This document shows, one piece after another, positions 62,266-64,000 of a DNA stretch of 64,000 bases; positions within the stretch are counted from its first letter, which is position 1; the number at the start of each line of letters is the position of its first letter. Under the pieces are notes generated by a model. The model was given only the letters and a program-made list of their open reading frames with translations, had not been told where the DNA came from and did no database searches. The translations under genes were made by a program, and so were the position numbers. The DNA comes from Solibacillus sp. R5-41 (GTDB lineage: Bacteria > Bacillota > Bacilli > Bacillales_A > Planococcaceae): contig NZ_CP024123.1 of NCBI RefSeq assembly GCF_002736105.1, positions 2,472,001-2,536,000 on the forward strand. The letters run 5' to 3'.

Positions 62266-63000
62266 TCATGAACCCGAAGAACCACCACGTCCTGCTCCAC
62301 CTGAACTAAATCCAGATTTACCACTGTTACTGTTGTTGCTATTTGTAGTAGGATTCAACGTACTGTTATTACTGTTGTTACTATTTGTAGGAGAATTCGA
62401 CGTACTGTTATTACTGTTGTTACTATTTGTAGGAGAATTCGACGTACTGTTATTAGAGTTATTTTTATTTAGGTTGATCCCGTTATTACTAGTATTTTTA
62501 GAAGGATTAGTTGTTGTGTCATTCTTAATAGTAGTCGAACTAGAATTATTGTTAGTATTGTTGTTATTCGGTTTTACTGGCGGTGGTACAACTACCCCAT
62601 TACTATTTTTTTTCGTTTTTTCTATTTTTGTTTTATACATAGCGCTACCTGCCATTGCACCTAATGTAGCAAACATAAGCCCATTAAAGAAGTGTTGAGA
62701 ATAGTAAGGCGAGTTTTCATCAATGCATTGCGCGGAGCCGTCTTCTGCTTCTTTCCATTCAGCACATGATTGTGAATAATCACTGTCCATTACATTTTCG
62801 ACTTTATCATCAACAGTATTATTTTCTGTACCCGGAGAAATATTTGTTTCTTCCTCCATATTTTTTTGTACATCTTTAGTCATATCCTCTACTTGCGGTG
62901 CAGGTGACGTTTGAGCGGGCGCTCCACAAGCAGCAAGTTGTAATGTCATAAAAGATGCTGTTGTAATAACCGAGTATTTTCTAAGTTGTTTTTTTTTCAT
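62266..63000 (-). CDS. Lipoprotein with Asn/Ser-rich repeats (YgiB-like partner)
   Basis: 244 residues behind GGAGG. Lipobox MTLQLAACG, a middle with two Cys (SQSCAEWKEAEDGSAQC) and a Gly-rich hydrophobic stretch (GLMFATLGAMAGSAMY), then a long Asn/Ser/Thr-rich tail with three 14-residue repeats and a Gly-rich end. Likely a surface lipoprotein. The Cys-containing part is loosely like DUF1190/YgiB. Confidence 0.75.
   Translation of the reverse strand: MKKKQLRKYSVITTASFMTLQLAACGAPAQTSPAPQVEDMTKDVQKNMEEETNISPGTENNTVDDKVENVMDSDYSQSCAEWKEAEDGSAQCIDENSPYYSQHFFNGLMFATLGAMAGSAMYKTKIEKTKKNSNGVVVPPPVKPNNNNTNNNSSSTTIKNDTTTNPSKNTSNNGINLNKNNSNNSTSNSPTNSNNSNNSTSNSPTNSNNSNNSTLNPTTNSNNSNSGKSGFSSGGAGRGGSSGS
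62330..62455. repeat. Three tandem 42-bp repeats within the lipoprotein gene
   Basis: Units at 62330-62371, 62372-62413 and 62414-62455; the last two are identical and the first has a few changes. Each encodes NNSNNSTSNSPTNS or a close variant. Copy number is likely variable. Confidence 0.9.
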
Positions 63001-63195
63001 AATAGGTTCCTCCGTAATATAACTTGATTTTAGATTTAAATTTGGTTTAATAATTAATCCAAAGAACTTTCTTAACCTTTAACACTTAAACATAATAACA
63101 TGAAAGTCCCGTTGTAATCCCATAATAGGTAATTTTAGTAAATAAAAAACTTTCTGCAGTTATATTTATGTTAGATAGTTAAGGCAGTGGATAAT

Positions 63196-63250
63196 AAAAG
63201 GACCACACATTTTAGATATGTCTAATATGTGTGGATGTGTGGTCCTTTAT
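63196..63250. terminator. Bidirectional terminator
   Basis: AAAGGACCACACAT and ATGTGTGGTCCTTT form a 14-bp stem with A and T tracts on both sides. 63001-63195 has no gene. Confidence 0.85.
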
Positions 63251-63253
63251 TTA

Positions 63254-63290
63254 ATTCCTTCTTCAACTAAAGCCCCCGGTTAGTGGAAGA
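63254..63290. repeat. Array repeat copy 25 (second unit)
   Basis: CTTCTTCAACTAAAGCCCCC, then GGTTAGTGGAAGAAC, directly after the stop of the last gene. Confidence 0.75.
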
Positions 63291-63292
63291 AC

Positions 63293-63862
63293 TTATTCAA
63301 TTGCACTTAACAATAAATTTAATTCTTCTTCAATTACAGTACCACTATTTTTCTTTGTTATCTCAAAGGTTTTTTTATAAAGGCACGCATATTTCAAGGC
63401 AAGGAAACCATCAATTGGGAACGTATTACTTTGCCATTCTTGACGATATCCTAAAATGCCACGTTGTTTAATAACTCGGTCTAACTCTTTCACTACGCAT
63501 AAAACAAACTCTTCAAAGTTGCATTTTGTTTTTAATACTACTCTAGGTAAATTATTATTAATTTTTCTCTCTACTATGAAATTTTGTTTTTCTGTAATAG
63601 TAATTTCTAAGTCTTCAAAATCACGCTTAAATTCCCAGCATAATAAAAAAGGACCCGTATGCCATTCGATACCTCCATTTCTTTTGTTAAAAGCTCCTTC
63701 CTTCCAATTTAATTTACATAGGGGATGTATCGATGCAAGATATGTAACAAAGTCGCCTAGAGCATCCGAATGAAAAGAAGGATAAAATTCCATCTTTTTA
63801 TTATTGATTTCAAATGTACAAGTTGCACTACCACTTCTAATATCATCATAATAAAACTTCAA
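63293..63862 (-). CDS. Protein of unknown function
   Basis: 189 residues from a TTG behind GGAGGTGAG. Beta-rich first half (GGIEWHTGPFLLCWEFKRD) and helical second half (FLALKYACLYKKTFEI). Resembles small accessory or immunity-type proteins in size but no family was recognised. Last gene of the visible array. Confidence 0.7.
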   Translation of the reverse strand: MKFYYDDIRSGSATCTFEINNKKMEFYPSFHSDALGDFVTYLASIHPLCKLNWKEGAFNKRNGGIEWHTGPFLLCWEFKRDFEDLEITITEKQNFIVERKINNNLPRVVLKTKCNFEEFVLCVVKELDRVIKQRGILGYRQEWQSNTFPIDGFLALKYACLYKKTFEITKKNSGTVIEEELNLLLSAIE

Positions 63863-63969
63863 TTAGCTCACCTCCACAATTATCTTCTGACATCAAAACA
63901 GACGCTCCATTTTCAATCGTAACCTCTGAATTTTTATTTATATTCCTTTCATTCTATATCTTGTGAATA

Positions 63970-64000
63970 TAATCCTACTTAAACTAAACTGCTGCGTTAG
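63970..64000. repeat. Array repeat copy 26 (runs off the window)
   Basis: CTTAAACTAAACTGCTGCG, then TTAG at the window edge, so the array continues to the right. Confidence 0.75.

Noticed and set aside
62165-62698. Leu-rich ORF on the plus strand
   Set aside because: It is the antisense of the Asn/Ser repeat tail of the lipoprotein; composition is an artefact of that repeat.
40405-64000. Array repeat as canonical integron attC
   Set aside because: The GTTAGTT core does not fit GTTRRRY, no IntI-type integrase is present, and the copies contain a terminator and two units.

Overview
The window looks like chromosome of a low-GC, endospore-forming Gram-positive of the Bacillaceae/Planococcaceae type (Lysinibacillus, Solibacillus or a relative; genus is inference). 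The evidence is AT-rich DNA, strong GGAGG ribosome binding sites with many TTG and GTG starts, a Spo0E-family phosphatase, a BclA-C-terminal-like spore-surface protein, and YpjP, PepF and RsgA homologues. I saw no rRNA, tRNA or CRISPR array. Region 1 (1-5.5 kb): accessory genes. These are a DUF6731-like protein with a partial membrane protein, then a convergent sce7725-like/sce7726-like pair with a sigma-region-4-like regulator, a DUF3231 protein, a small protein with a frame problem and a spore-surface-like protein. Region 2 (5.7-15.3 kb): the early half of a decayed prophage. Leftward early genes (two XRE regulators, Rha-type antirepressor, YqaJ nuclease, RecT, DnaD-type replication protein, small ORFs, frameshifted RusA, truncated RecU-like start) face a rightward lysogeny module (CI-like repressor, ImmA/IrrE peptidase, integrase). 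No packaging, capsid, tail or lysis genes are visible. Region 3 (15.4-33.8 kb): ordinary chromosome with ypjP, a decayed IS30-type transposase, an NdpA-type nucleoid protein, pepF, a soluble PAS chemoreceptor, cardiolipin synthase, rsgA, a DinB protein, a double-kinase fusion, a TagA-type glycosyltransferase, a GlcD-type oxidase, a BASS transporter and a rhodanese lipoprotein. It also holds two 25-codon ORFs too short for routine calling. Region 4 (35.8-40.0 kb): an alkylation-repair cluster (radical SAM protein, Ogt-type methyltransferase, AdaA, 2OG-Fe(II) oxygenase, AlkA) with a shared 23-bp motif at two sites that may be the AdaA box. A toxin C-terminal scar with a SMI1/KNR4 immunity gene and a broken TnsA fragment flank it. 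Region 5 (33.9-64.0 kb, except the repair cluster): about 25 copies of one intergenic repeat separate short, unrelated, mostly single genes, nearly all on the minus strand. They include phosphotransferases, acetyltransferases, Nudix, VOC, peptidase E, signal peptidase, HD phosphohydrolase, SUKH/Syd-type immunity, small membrane proteins, an ABC pair and a ClC channel. A full repeat is two copies of a palindromic unit around a hairpin that works as a terminator for the minus-strand gene. The layout resembles a cassette array such as a chromosomal integron, but no integron integrase or canonical attC site is visible. I regard this as the most interesting system in the window.
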